Positions 37,847 through 47,033 of a DNA stretch of 64,000 nucleotides are shown one piece after another. The DNA comes from JAJKIP01 sp037200685. Its GTDB lineage: Bacteria > Bacteroidota > Bacteroidia > Chitinophagales > Chitinophagaceae. The DNA lies in the NCBI GenBank assembly GCA_037200685.1, contig JBBCIG010000020.1, positions 1 to 64,000 of the forward strand. Direction: 5' to 3'. The notes beneath the pieces are model-generated. The model saw nothing but the letters and a program-made list of their open reading frames with translations. It did no database searches and was not told the DNA's origin. Both the position numbers and the translations under genes were made by a program. Positions within the stretch are counted from its first letter, which is position 1. Each line of letters starts with the position of its first letter.

Positions 37847-39844
37847 ATGAATGAGATAAAAAACCGTGATCAATCGAATCTGGCGGCGGAATTAATCATA
37901 GCGGATAAAGAACTTGCTTTCCAAAATGAAGAAAAGGAAAAAAGAGCAGCTGAACTGGCAATCGCTAATAAAGAACTCGCCTTTCAAAATGAAGAAAAGG
38001 AAAAACGGGCGGCGGAATTAATTATAGCTAACAATGACCTGATTTTTGAAAACAGTGAGAAAGAAAAACGGGCGGCGGAATTACTCATCGCTAACAAAGA
38101 GCTTATTTTTCAAAATGCAGAAAAGGAAAAACGGGCGTCGGAACTGATCATTGCCAATAAAGAACTCGCCTTTCAAAATGGAGAAAAAGGAAAACGGGCC
38201 GCGGAATTGCTCATTGCAAACGATGAACTACTTTTTCAAAATGATGAAAAGGAAAAGCGGGCGGCTGAACTGATCATTGCCAATAAGGAACTTGCTTTTC
38301 AAAATGAAGAGAAAGAAAAACGGGCCGCGGAGTTGTTGATTGCAAACGAAGAACTTATTTTTCAAAATGACGAAAAGGGGAAAAGAGCGGCTGAACTGAT
38401 CATTGCTAATAAGGAGCTTGCCTTTCAAAATGAGGAGAAAGAGAAACGGGCTGCGGAATTACAAGTTGCAAACAAAGAACTCATTTTTCAAAATGGTGAA
38501 AAGGGGAAAAGGGCTGCTGAGCTTGTTGTTGCCAACAGGGAGCTTGCTTTTCAAAATGAAGAAAAAGGCAAACGGGCTGCGGAATTACAAGTTGCCAATA
38601 AAGAACTTGTTTTTCAAAACCGCGAGAAAGAAAAACGGGCCGCAGAATTACAAATAGCCAATAAAGAACTTGCTTTTCAAAACGAAGAAAAGGCAAAACG
38701 GGCCGCAGAGTTAATTATCATTAACGAGGAACTTGCCTTTCAAAACCAAAAACGGTCAAAAGAAGTTTCAAATTATAAGCATGCGCTGGATGAATCTTCC
38801 ATTCTTGCGATTACTGATCAAAAGGGGATTATAAATTATGTGAACGATAATTTTTGCAAGATATCCAAATATTCCGCTGATGAATTGATCGGGCAGGACC
38901 ACCGCATCATTAATTCAGGATACCATTCCAAAGAGTTTATCCGGGATCTATGGTTGACTATCGCCAAAGGAAAGATATGGAGAGGTGAATTAAAGAATAA
39001 AGCGAAAGATGGCAGTAGTTATTGGGTGGATAGCACGATCATCCCTTTTTTAAACGAGCAAGGAAAGCCTTACCAGTATGCTGCCATTCGTGCAGATATT
39101 ACACTTCGCAAGCTCGCTGAAAAAGAAGTTGAAACACTTCACGAAGAATTAGAACAACGTGTAAAAGACCGCACAGAGGATTTAGAATCATTTTCTTATT
39201 CGGTATCACACGATTTAAGAGCACCGCTCAGGGCCGTAAACGGTTATGCCCGGATGTTTAAAAGTAAATACGGTGCGCAATTCGACAAAGAAGCCAACCG
39301 GTTGGTGAACAATATAGTTGATAATGCCGCGAAAATGGGACAGCTTATTGATGATCTGCTTACTTTCTCTCGGCTCGGCCGCAGAGAGATGACCAGGATG
39401 AATGTCGCGATGCAGGAAATAGTAACAAATCTTTGCCTGGATTTACAAAAAGAATCAGGTGATCGCATCATAGAATTTGATATCAGGGAATTATTACCTG
39501 CCAAAGCCGATCATACAGGAATAAAACAAGTGTGGCTGAACCTTATTTCCAATGCTATTAAATACACCAGGATCAGGGAAAAAGCCATTATTGAAATTGG
39601 ATCTGAAATAAAAGGAGAAGAGATAATCTATTATATAAAAGATAATGGCGCCGGTTTTGACATGCGCTATTTAAGCAAACTCTTTAACATATTCCAGCGT
39701 TTGCATTCCGATGATGAGTTTGAAGGCACAGGAGTAGGGCTTGCCATTGTTCAAAGGATCATTCACAAACATGGTGGCAGGGTATGGGCCGAAGGCATAG
39801 TCGACGAAGGAGCAATATTTTATTTTTCATTAAATAAATCATAG
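37847..39844 (+). CDS. Histidine kinase with 21-residue coiled-coil repeats, PAS and HATPase
   Basis: A 665-residue soluble kinase. Residues ~13-306 are fourteen copies of a 21-residue unit (consensus AAELIIANKELAFQNEEKEKR), three heptads each, so a long coiled coil. A PAS domain follows at about 312-425 (ITDQKGIINYVNDNFCKIS), then a HisKA helix with SVSHDLRAPLRAVNGY at about residue 454 and an HATPase domain (DNGAGFDMRYLSKLFNIFQR, GTGVGLAIVQRII). Repeat-bearing kinases like this occur in Bacteroidota. It is followed after 4 bases by a receiver gene, its likely partner. No membrane segment. Confidence 0.92.
   Translation: MNEIKNRDQSNLAAELIIADKELAFQNEEKEKRAAELAIANKELAFQNEEKEKRAAELIIANNDLIFENSEKEKRAAELLIANKELIFQNAEKEKRASELIIANKELAFQNGEKGKRAAELLIANDELLFQNDEKEKRAAELIIANKELAFQNEEKEKRAAELLIANEELIFQNDEKGKRAAELIIANKELAFQNEEKEKRAAELQVANKELIFQNGEKGKRAAELVVANRELAFQNEEKGKRAAELQVANKELVFQNREKEKRAAELQIANKELAFQNEEKAKRAAELIIINEELAFQNQKRSKEVSNYKHALDESSILAITDQKGIINYVNDNFCKISKYSADELIGQDHRIINSGYHSKEFIRDLWLTIAKGKIWRGELKNKAKDGSSYWVDSTIIPFLNEQGKPYQYAAIRADITLRKLAEKEVETLHEELEQRVKDRTEDLESFSYSVSHDLRAPLRAVNGYARMFKSKYGAQFDKEANRLVNNIVDNAAKMGQLIDDLLTFSRLGRREMTRMNVAMQEIVTNLCLDLQKESGDRIIEFDIRELLPAKADHTGIKQVWLNLISNAIKYTRIREKAIIEIGSEIKGEEIIYYIKDNGAGFDMRYLSKLFNIFQRLHSDDEFEGTGVGLAIVQRIIHKHGGRVWAEGIVDEGAIFYFSLNKS
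37883..38764 (+). repeat. Fourteen 63-bp in-frame tandem repeats
   Basis: The units are 63 bases, with no change in unit length and with no stop in frame. Copies differ mainly at positions 5-9 and 15-19 of the 21-residue unit, for example AAELLIANDELLFQNDEKEK and AAELQVANKELVFQNREKEK. The last unit is degenerate and leads into the PAS domain. Copy number may vary between strains. Confidence 0.9.
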
Positions 39845-39848
39845 TATC

Positions 39849-40289
39849 ATGAACCAGGATATAGATATTTTATTAGTAGAAGATAATGCCGGTGATGCAG
39901 AAATGACGGTCGCCGCATTGAGCCAGAACAACCTTGCCAATAAGCTTATGCATGTAAGAAATGGACAAGAAGCATTAGATTTCATTTTTGCTGAAGGAAA
40001 ATATTCTGATCGTCACATAGATCAAAAACCGAAGGTTATACTTCTTGACCTGAAAATGCCAAAAGTGAATGGCATTGAAGTGCTGCAGAGAATAAGATCC
40101 GATGAACGGACGAAAAACATACCCATTGTAGTTCTTACTTCTTCCAAAGAAGACCCGGATATACAGAAGTGTTATGATCTCGGCGTAAATAGTTACGTGG
40201 TAAAGCCCGTCGAGTTTGATGAATTTCAAAAAGCCATCTCTGAATTAGGACTGTACTGGATGATCGTCAATCAACAACCACATAAATAA
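39849..40289 (+). CDS. Single-domain response regulator, Rcp1-like
   Basis: A 146-residue receiver only: acidic pair in ILLVEDNAGDAEM, phospho-acceptor Asp in VILLDLKMPKVNGIEV, Thr/Ser in IVVLTSSKEDPD, Lys in YVVKPVEFDEF. The C-terminal helix (ISELGLYWMIVNQ) is that of Rcp1-type regulators, which work by protein contact and not DNA binding. It lies between two kinase genes and is a likely phosphate acceptor for either. Confidence 0.93.
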   Translation: MNQDIDILLVEDNAGDAEMTVAALSQNNLANKLMHVRNGQEALDFIFAEGKYSDRHIDQKPKVILLDLKMPKVNGIEVLQRIRSDERTKNIPIVVLTSSKEDPDIQKCYDLGVNSYVVKPVEFDEFQKAISELGLYWMIVNQQPHK

Positions 40290-40293
40290 ATTT

Positions 40294-41778
40294 ATGGAGA
40301 CCAAAATAAAGATATTAATTGTGGAGCATGATGTCGTCGACCTTGAACTCATTGATGTTGAATTACAAAATATCGGGTTTGCATACGAATCGCTTATCGT
40401 GCAAAATGAACAAGCTTATATAAATGCGCTTTCCAATTTTATCCCGGATATAATATTGGCCGATTATACTTTTCCTTCATTTGACGGGCCGACAGCTTTA
40501 AAAATAAGGGAAAGAGTATCTCCCGGCACTCCTTTTATTTTCGTTTCCGGAACAATAGGTGAAGAAAAATCTATTGAACTTATCAGGGGTGGTGTAACAG
40601 ATTATGCACTGAAAGACAAATTGTTTACGTTAAATCATAAAATCCTGAGGGCGTTAATAGAGTCAAAAGCGAACCAGCAGAAAAAAAGGATAGAAAAGGA
40701 ATTGATACAAAGCGAAAGGCGGCTTTCTATGGCGGAACAAATGGCCCACATGGGGAACTGGGAATTAAATTTTGCAACGAACGATCTTAAAGGCTCTGAC
40801 GAAGTATTCAGGATATACGGCCTTCTCCCCGATCCCAACCGCCAATCAGTTGAATTCGCATTATCCTTTATTCATAGCGAAGATGTGGATTCCGTATTAA
40901 AAACAATTACGGAGGCCCGGGAATCCCTGCATGATTTTTCACTCAGCTATCGGATCAGGCGTAAGAATGGATCTACCAAGGATATTTATGCAGAAGGAAA
41001 GACTGAGCTTGATGCAACAGGCAATGCCACAGGTTTTTACGGAATAGTCCGGGATGTGACCGATATGATCGTCCTGGAAAATAAAATAGCCAATGAAAGG
41101 CTCGTGATACAAAAAGAGATTACCCATGCCGTCCTAACTGCACTGGAGAACGAACGCAGCTATATCGGGAATGAACTAAATGAAAACCTGAGCCAGATAC
41201 TCGCAACGGCTAAGATGTATATACAATTAGCGAAAGGAAAGGAAGAGAAAAGGCATATATACCTTGATATGTCATATGGGTTTATACAGGAAGCGATGAC
41301 GGGCATCAAAAGAATTTCCAAAGCATTGGTTATTCCGGGTACTCATATTATCAGCTTATCGGATAATATCAAAAACCTGATACATGATCTGTCCCTGATG
41401 CATCCATTAAATATTGAATTTCGCGGAGACGATATTGAAGCGGACCTGCTGAATGAAAAATTGCAACTAACTATTTTCAGAATAGTACAGGAACAACTGA
41501 ATAATATCCTGATACATTCAGGCGCAACAAAAGCAGAAGTGAAGCTGAAGCGGTTGAAAAAAGATATCCTCTTATTCATTTCCGATAATGGAGAAGGCTG
41601 TGACATACTGAAAGAAAAAGGCGGCGTAGGTATTATTAATATTAAAACCAGGGCGGAACTACACGACGGAAAAGTTGCTATTGTCTCAACGCCAGGTAAC
41701 GGGTATGAATTAAAGGTTAAACTCTCCGTATACGACTACCTAAAAAAAACAAAGACATTCAGGAAAAAGCTTACTTGA
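40294..41778 (+). CDS. REC-PAS-HisKA_3-like protein lacking the phospho-accepting His
   Basis: A 494-residue protein. The receiver at 1-120 has the acceptor Asp (IILADYTFPSFDG) but EHD where most receivers have E-D-D/N. A PAS domain lies at about 140-265. The H-box reads YIGNELNENLSQILATAKMY: the acceptor His is Asn296 (codon AAT at 41179-41181) and the following Asp is Glu. The HATPase domain is intact (FRIVQEQLNNILIHSG, SDNGEGCDILKEKGGVGIIN). It probably cannot autophosphorylate on this helix. A scaffold or heterodimer role is inferred. Confidence 0.9.
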   Translation: METKIKILIVEHDVVDLELIDVELQNIGFAYESLIVQNEQAYINALSNFIPDIILADYTFPSFDGPTALKIRERVSPGTPFIFVSGTIGEEKSIELIRGGVTDYALKDKLFTLNHKILRALIESKANQQKKRIEKELIQSERRLSMAEQMAHMGNWELNFATNDLKGSDEVFRIYGLLPDPNRQSVEFALSFIHSEDVDSVLKTITEARESLHDFSLSYRIRRKNGSTKDIYAEGKTELDATGNATGFYGIVRDVTDMIVLENKIANERLVIQKEITHAVLTALENERSYIGNELNENLSQILATAKMYIQLAKGKEEKRHIYLDMSYGFIQEAMTGIKRISKALVIPGTHIISLSDNIKNLIHDLSLMHPLNIEFRGDDIEADLLNEKLQLTIFRIVQEQLNNILIHSGATKAEVKLKRLKKDILLFISDNGEGCDILKEKGGVGIINIKTRAELHDGKVAIVSTPGNGYELKVKLSVYDYLKKTKTFRKKLT

Positions 41779-41895
41779 AACGAACATTATTTATTTCCCG
41801 CATTATAAAATTTTAAATCCCCTGCTATGCTTGTTGACTATTTGAGATTACCAGGGAACGGAATTCAACAAAAACGTGCGGGACACAGAATAACT

Positions 41896-44800
41896 ATGGA
41901 AAATAAAATCAAAATATTAATAGCCGAACACGACGCCAATGATATTGAACTTATCCATGACGAACTATTAAGGGGCGGCATAAACTATGATGCTGAAGTT
42001 ATTCATACAGAAAAGGATTACATCAATGCTCTTAGAATATTTATTCCTGATATTATACTGGCTGATTATAGCTTTCCTTCATTTGACGGACCGACAGCTT
42101 TTAACATACGTGAAAAAATAGCGTCGAAAACTCCTTTTATCATTGTTTCCGGGATCATCGGTGAAGAAAAATCTATTGAACTGATCAAAAGCGGTGTAAC
42201 CGATTATGTATTGAAAGATAAATTATTCACATTAGTTACTAAAATAAAGCGGGCTTTAAAAGAATCAACAGAACGGCAACAACAATATGACACCGACCTC
42301 GAACTCCGGAATAGCGAAAAAAAATATCGCCAAATCGTAGAAACGGCCCAGGAAGGCATTTGGTTAATTGATGAAAACAATTATACAACTCTTGTTAATC
42401 AAAAAATGGCAGACATGCTTGGCTATACAATTAATGAAATGTTAGGCAAACAGAATTATTTCTTCATGGACGAGGAAGGGAAGAAAAAGGCCACCGGTCA
42501 TATTGTAAATAGAAAATTGGGCATGAATGAAAGCCACGACTTCAAATATATTACAAAGAGCGGTAAAGAAATTTATACCAGCGTATCGGCTAATCCTGTA
42601 TTTAATGATTATGGGAAATACGAGGGTGCTTTAGCCATGGTTATTAATATTGATGAAAGAAAAAGAACTGAACGGGAAATAGGATGGATGATCAATAATA
42701 CAGAAGAGTCATTTATATTATTGAACAAGGAATTGGAAATTACTTCCTTTAATGATATGGCCCAGCGTTTGTATTCGAAATACTTGTCAAAAAAACTTAT
42801 TAAAGGAGTACATATTTTAGAGTATGCACAAGCAAGCAGGGTTCAAATAGTAAAAGATATTTACAAAAGGGTGCTTAACGGATCTGAAGAGACCGACGAA
42901 ATAAGTATACCTCTTCCTGATGGCAGTTTAAAACATTTTTCGATAAAATATAAACCAGCCAAAGATGAAGTTGGAATAATTATCGGGGTATTTGTTTCCG
43001 CGATAGATACAACTGAAAAAAAGAAGGCAGATATACAAAAGGAGTTTGAACGCAGGGATAAAGAAGCGCTTATCAATACAACCAGCGACCTGATATGGAG
43101 CGTAAGCAGTGATTTTAAATTGATCGCTGCAAATAAAGCATTCATCAATAGTTTAATAGCATTTAACGGTGTACACTTGCAACCAGGAGATGAACTTCTT
43201 ATTAAAGAAAAATTCCCTCCTGAATACCTTGCCTTTTGGAAAGAATTATATACGGATGCATTATCCGGAAAAGCGTTTATTAAAGAAATATATTTTCCCG
43301 GCTCTAAATATCAGGCCGAATCATGGGGAGAGATAAATTTTAATCCCATTTATGATGGAAATATAATTACAGGTATTGCCTGTTATTCGAGGAACACAAC
43401 CGTCTCTAAAAATTTCAATACAGAATTAATTGATATCAACAAAAAACTGGCGACGGCCCAACAGATCGCCAACCTCGGATATTGGGAACTGGACATGGAG
43501 GCCAGTACACTTTACTGGACAAATGAAGTTTACAATATCTGGGGCGTTTCTCCGGATACATTCGAGGTAAATTTCAAGAACTGTTATGCGACCATTCACC
43601 GGGATGATAGAAAGATCTTTGATGAAGCAGTGAAGAATGCCTTTGATGGGAAAGGTAAAGTGGACTTTGAACACAGGATATTATTACCATCCGGGAAAAT
43701 AAAATTCGTTCAACAAAAAGGTGATCTTGTTTACGATAGACAAGGAAGCATTCTCCGCCTTGAAGGAACAGTTCAGGATATAACGGAAAGAAAAGAACTG
43801 GAAAACATGTTGAACAAAGCTACTAAGCTGGCACGCATCGGGAGCTGGGAAGTGGATTTGCTAAAAAATACACTTTACTGGTCTGATATAACAAAAGAAA
43901 TCCATGAAACCGAACCCGGTTACACACCTGATCTTGCAACGGCCATCAGCTTCTACAGGGAAGGAAAAGACCGGGACCTGATTCTTCAGAAAGTCAATGA
44001 AGCCATTGAAAAAGGAAGCGCATGGGATATAGAGCTACAAATTATTACAACAAAAGGAAATGAAAAATGGATAAGGTCCATTGGTCAAACTGAATCTGCG
44101 AATGGCAAAGTAATAAGGATTGGCGGCAGTTTCCAGGATATTGATACCCGGAAAAGAGCAGAAGTTGAAGTTACAAAAGTGCTTGAAGAAAAGAATACTA
44201 TCCTGGAAAGCATAGACGACGCTTTCTTTGCTGTCGATAAAAACTGGACGGTTACTTATTGGAATAGCCAGTCAGAACGATTATTAAGAAAACAAAAAAA
44301 TGAAGTTCTTGAACATAATCTTTGGGACATATTTTCAGATAGTATTGATACGGAATCTTATAAAAAATACCACCAGGCTCTTGAAACCGCCCAGTCGGTC
44401 CATTTTGAAGATTTTTATCCCCCTTTGGAAAAATGGTATGAGATAAGCGCCTATCCTTCCGGTAGTGGTTTATCGGTTTATTTCAAAGATGTATCGGAGC
44501 GTAAGTTGTCTGAAAAGCTCCTGCATGAATTAAATGAAGATCTTCAAAAACAGGCGAAAGAACTTTCTGTGTCCAATAAGGAACTTGAGCAATTTGCTTA
44601 TGTAGCGTCCCATGATTTGCAGGAGCCGCTTCGCATGATAACGAGTTTTCTCACCCAACTTGAAAAAAAATACGGCAATATAATCGATGATAAAGGTAAA
44701 GAGTACATTGGCTTTGCGGTTGACGGCGCAAAAAGAATGCGCCAGATTATATTAGACCTCCTTGAATTTTCAAGAGTGGGTAGCATTGAAGAAATACAGG

Positions 44801-45252
44801 AAACCCTTGATCTGAATGAACTCGTCAATGAAATTAAAATTCTGTATCGAAAAAAGCTTGAAGACAAAAATGCAACTGTTGAATTTACAGAACTTCCGGT
44901 CATCCAGGCGATGAAAGCGCCGCTCCTGCAGGTTTTTCAAAACCTGATAGGTAATGCATTAAAATATTCCCGGGAAAACATTCCGTCCCGTATTCAAATT
45001 ACATCAAAGGAATTTGAGGATCGTTGGGAGTTTGCGGTGAAGGATAACGGCATAGGCATACGGGAAGAATACTTTGACCAGATATTTATCATTTTTCAAC
45101 GCCTGCATAATAAGAATGAATATTCAGGTACAGGAATGGGACTGGCGATAACAAAAAAGATTATTGAAAACCTGGGAGGAAAAATTTGGGTAGAATCAGA
45201 AGAAGGAATTGGAAGTACTTTTTATTTTACCATTAAACGAAATTTAGCGTGA
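41896..45252 (+). CDS. REC plus six PAS domains, HisKA and HATPase sensor kinase
   Basis: An 1118-residue soluble kinase. The N-terminal receiver (1-120; IILADYSFPSFDG) is a close paralogue of the one in the previous gene and also has EHD in the acidic pocket. Six PAS domains follow at roughly 140-265, 265-390, 395-520, 525-645, 645-765 and 770-880. The H-box is VASHDLQEPLRMITSFL at about residue 905, with HATPase motifs DNGIGIREEYFDQIFIIFQR and GTGMGLAITKKII. I start at ATG 41896 (MENKIKILIAEHD); a frame from 41827 adds 23 unrelated residues. It overlaps the next gene by four bases. Confidence 0.93.
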   Translation: MENKIKILIAEHDANDIELIHDELLRGGINYDAEVIHTEKDYINALRIFIPDIILADYSFPSFDGPTAFNIREKIASKTPFIIVSGIIGEEKSIELIKSGVTDYVLKDKLFTLVTKIKRALKESTERQQQYDTDLELRNSEKKYRQIVETAQEGIWLIDENNYTTLVNQKMADMLGYTINEMLGKQNYFFMDEEGKKKATGHIVNRKLGMNESHDFKYITKSGKEIYTSVSANPVFNDYGKYEGALAMVINIDERKRTEREIGWMINNTEESFILLNKELEITSFNDMAQRLYSKYLSKKLIKGVHILEYAQASRVQIVKDIYKRVLNGSEETDEISIPLPDGSLKHFSIKYKPAKDEVGIIIGVFVSAIDTTEKKKADIQKEFERRDKEALINTTSDLIWSVSSDFKLIAANKAFINSLIAFNGVHLQPGDELLIKEKFPPEYLAFWKELYTDALSGKAFIKEIYFPGSKYQAESWGEINFNPIYDGNIITGIACYSRNTTVSKNFNTELIDINKKLATAQQIANLGYWELDMEASTLYWTNEVYNIWGVSPDTFEVNFKNCYATIHRDDRKIFDEAVKNAFDGKGKVDFEHRILLPSGKIKFVQQKGDLVYDRQGSILRLEGTVQDITERKELENMLNKATKLARIGSWEVDLLKNTLYWSDITKEIHETEPGYTPDLATAISFYREGKDRDLILQKVNEAIEKGSAWDIELQIITTKGNEKWIRSIGQTESANGKVIRIGGSFQDIDTRKRAEVEVTKVLEEKNTILESIDDAFFAVDKNWTVTYWNSQSERLLRKQKNEVLEHNLWDIFSDSIDTESYKKYHQALETAQSVHFEDFYPPLEKWYEISAYPSGSGLSVYFKDVSERKLSEKLLHELNEDLQKQAKELSVSNKELEQFAYVASHDLQEPLRMITSFLTQLEKKYGNIIDDKGKEYIGFAVDGAKRMRQIILDLLEFSRVGSIEEIQETLDLNELVNEIKILYRKKLEDKNATVEFTELPVIQAMKAPLLQVFQNLIGNALKYSRENIPSRIQITSKEFEDRWEFAVKDNGIGIREEYFDQIFIIFQRLHNKNEYSGTGMGLAITKKIIENLGGKIWVESEEGIGSTFYFTIKRNLA

Positions 45253-46592
45253 AATACTGGTTGTCCTATACAAACCTTATTAAACGCAATTGTGCCAGGC
45301 AGGGTAACATACATGATCTTGCTTATTGGCGGGACAGCCTTTTTGCTGGAACAATTATTTATCTTCTTCCCTTTAGTCTCATTGCTTTACTTCCCGGGCT
45401 TTATTGGATTTTTTTTACAGGTCAATATATTATTGCAATAGCCGACCTGCTGGCTGTGGCAGGCATGTGCGTGGTAGCTTTTATGCCTGGAATAAGCCGC
45501 CCGCAGCGAAAAGTTATCTTTATTTTTAGCATATACACTTTTAGTTCCGCCCTAATTTACTTTATAGGTTTGCCGGGCCCTGGTTTATTATACTTATACG
45601 CAGCATCTATCTTCAGTATTCTTATCATTCCAACAGCTTATAAATTCTGGCCAGCCTGGCTCAATACATTTATTTGCTTTCTCTTTACCATAGCCATTTT
45701 ATTTGATATAATTCCCTGGGCTGATGCGGGTGGTCAATCAACAGGGGAATGGATAGCCGTTTCTACTAACCTTATCTTTTTAAGTTTCCTGTCTGCTGCT
45801 TTGATCCCTGGCTTGTTTAACGGCCTGCAAAAAACATTAAATAAAGAAAAGCTTCTTACCGAAGAAATAAAGATACAGCAGCAATCGCTGGAGCAAGCGC
45901 TGAATATGCTTAAACAAAAAAACACAGAATTAGAACAATTCGCCTATGTGGCATCGCACGATTTGAAAGAGCCCTTGCGTATGGTAAACAGTTTTATGGG
46001 ATTGTTAAAAAGAAAATATGACAAGCAACTGGACGAGAAAGCCCACACCTATATTGACTTCGCCATTGACGGAGCTAAACGTATGCAAAAAATGACTTCG
46101 GACTTACTCGAATTATCCCGTACAGCACGCACTGATATGGATAAAGAAACGGCCGACCTTAATGAAATAGTAAGAGAGGTAAAACACAATATCTATAGCC
46201 TCATCGAAGAGAACAGGGCTGAAATAATTGTCAACACTGCACTGCCTTCTTTAGCTATTTACAGGGCTGGTATTACAAGGTTGTTTCAAAACCTTCTTAG
46301 TAATGCTATCAAGTTCAGGAGTAAAGAAACAGATCCTGTTATCATAATAGATGTCAGGGAAAAAGATGAAGAATGGTTATTCAGTATTGAAGATAATGGT
46401 ATCGGTATCGAACAACAAAAATTTGAAAAGATATTCGAAGTTTTTGCCCGTCTGCATTTACAACAGGCTTACGAAGGCACAGGCATTGGGCTGGCTATTT
46501 GTAAAAAAGTGGTAGAGCAGCATGATGGCAGGATTTGGGTAGAAGCTGAAGTGAAGAAAGGAAGTACATTCTATTTTACAATTAAAAAATAA
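45249..46592 (+). CDS. Membrane histidine kinase (six-helix sensor)
   Basis: A 447-residue protein with about six membrane helices between residues 25 and 195 and no large loop, followed by a coiled coil, H-box VASHDLKEPLRMVNSFM at about residue 236, and HATPase motifs DNGIGIEQQKFEKIFEVFAR and GTGIGLAICKKVV. The kinase core is close to that of the preceding gene. Start GTG at 45249 overlaps the previous stop (GTGA), so translation is probably coupled. The signal is probably membrane-borne. Confidence 0.9.
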   Translation: MKYWLSYTNLIKRNCARQGNIHDLAYWRDSLFAGTIIYLLPFSLIALLPGLYWIFFTGQYIIAIADLLAVAGMCVVAFMPGISRPQRKVIFIFSIYTFSSALIYFIGLPGPGLLYLYAASIFSILIIPTAYKFWPAWLNTFICFLFTIAILFDIIPWADAGGQSTGEWIAVSTNLIFLSFLSAALIPGLFNGLQKTLNKEKLLTEEIKIQQQSLEQALNMLKQKNTELEQFAYVASHDLKEPLRMVNSFMGLLKRKYDKQLDEKAHTYIDFAIDGAKRMQKMTSDLLELSRTARTDMDKETADLNEIVREVKHNIYSLIEENRAEIIVNTALPSLAIYRAGITRLFQNLLSNAIKFRSKETDPVIIIDVREKDEEWLFSIEDNGIGIEQQKFEKIFEVFARLHLQQAYEGTGIGLAICKKVVEQHDGRIWVEAEVKKGSTFYFTIKK

Positions 46593-46596
46593 AGAT

Positions 46597-47031
46597 ATGC
46601 CAACAACCCATATTCTGCAGGTAGAGGACAATGAAGGTGACATATTCCTTACCAAAGAAGCATTTGAAGATGCTAAGATAAAAGTAAAATTAAGTGTAGT
46701 GAAAGACGGCAAAGAAGCACTGGACTTTTTGAATAAACTGGGCAAGTATGGTGATGTTGTTTTACCTGACTTGCTGTTACTGGATGTCAATCTTCCTAAA
46801 AAAAGCGGCCACGAAGTATTAAAGTATATAAAAAGTAATGACTATTTCAAACATATTCCCGTAATTATGCTTACTACCTCCTCGTCTGAAAATGATATTA
46901 GCCTGTCCTATAATAATTATGCGAATTGTTATATTACCAAACCCAGTGATGCCGGAGAATTTCTTTCCATAGTCACAGCTATCGAAAATTTCTGGCTGAC
47001 AGTCGTTAAATTACCCAAACATATATCCTGA
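46597..47031 (+). CDS. Single-domain response regulator, Rcp1-like
   Basis: A 144-residue receiver: ILQVEDNEGDIFLTKEAFED, acceptor Asp in LLLLDVNLPKKSGHEV, IMLTTSSSENDI, and Lys in CYITKPSDAGEF. The end (ENFWLTVVKLP) marks the Rcp1 group. It is 4 bases downstream of the membrane kinase gene and 2 bases upstream of the next, so it is probably the phospho-acceptor of the first. Confidence 0.93.
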   Translation: MPTTHILQVEDNEGDIFLTKEAFEDAKIKVKLSVVKDGKEALDFLNKLGKYGDVVLPDLLLLDVNLPKKSGHEVLKYIKSNDYFKHIPVIMLTTSSSENDISLSYNNYANCYITKPSDAGEFLSIVTAIENFWLTVVKLPKHIS

Positions 47032-47033
47032 CC

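Noticed and set aside
38228..38696. Open frames on the minus strand across the repeats
   Set aside because: They are mirror frames of the periodic coding repeat and have low-complexity products.
37883..38764. Regular repeats that could be taken for a CRISPR array
   Set aside because: The 63-base units are contiguous, have no unique spacers and are in frame through a kinase gene.
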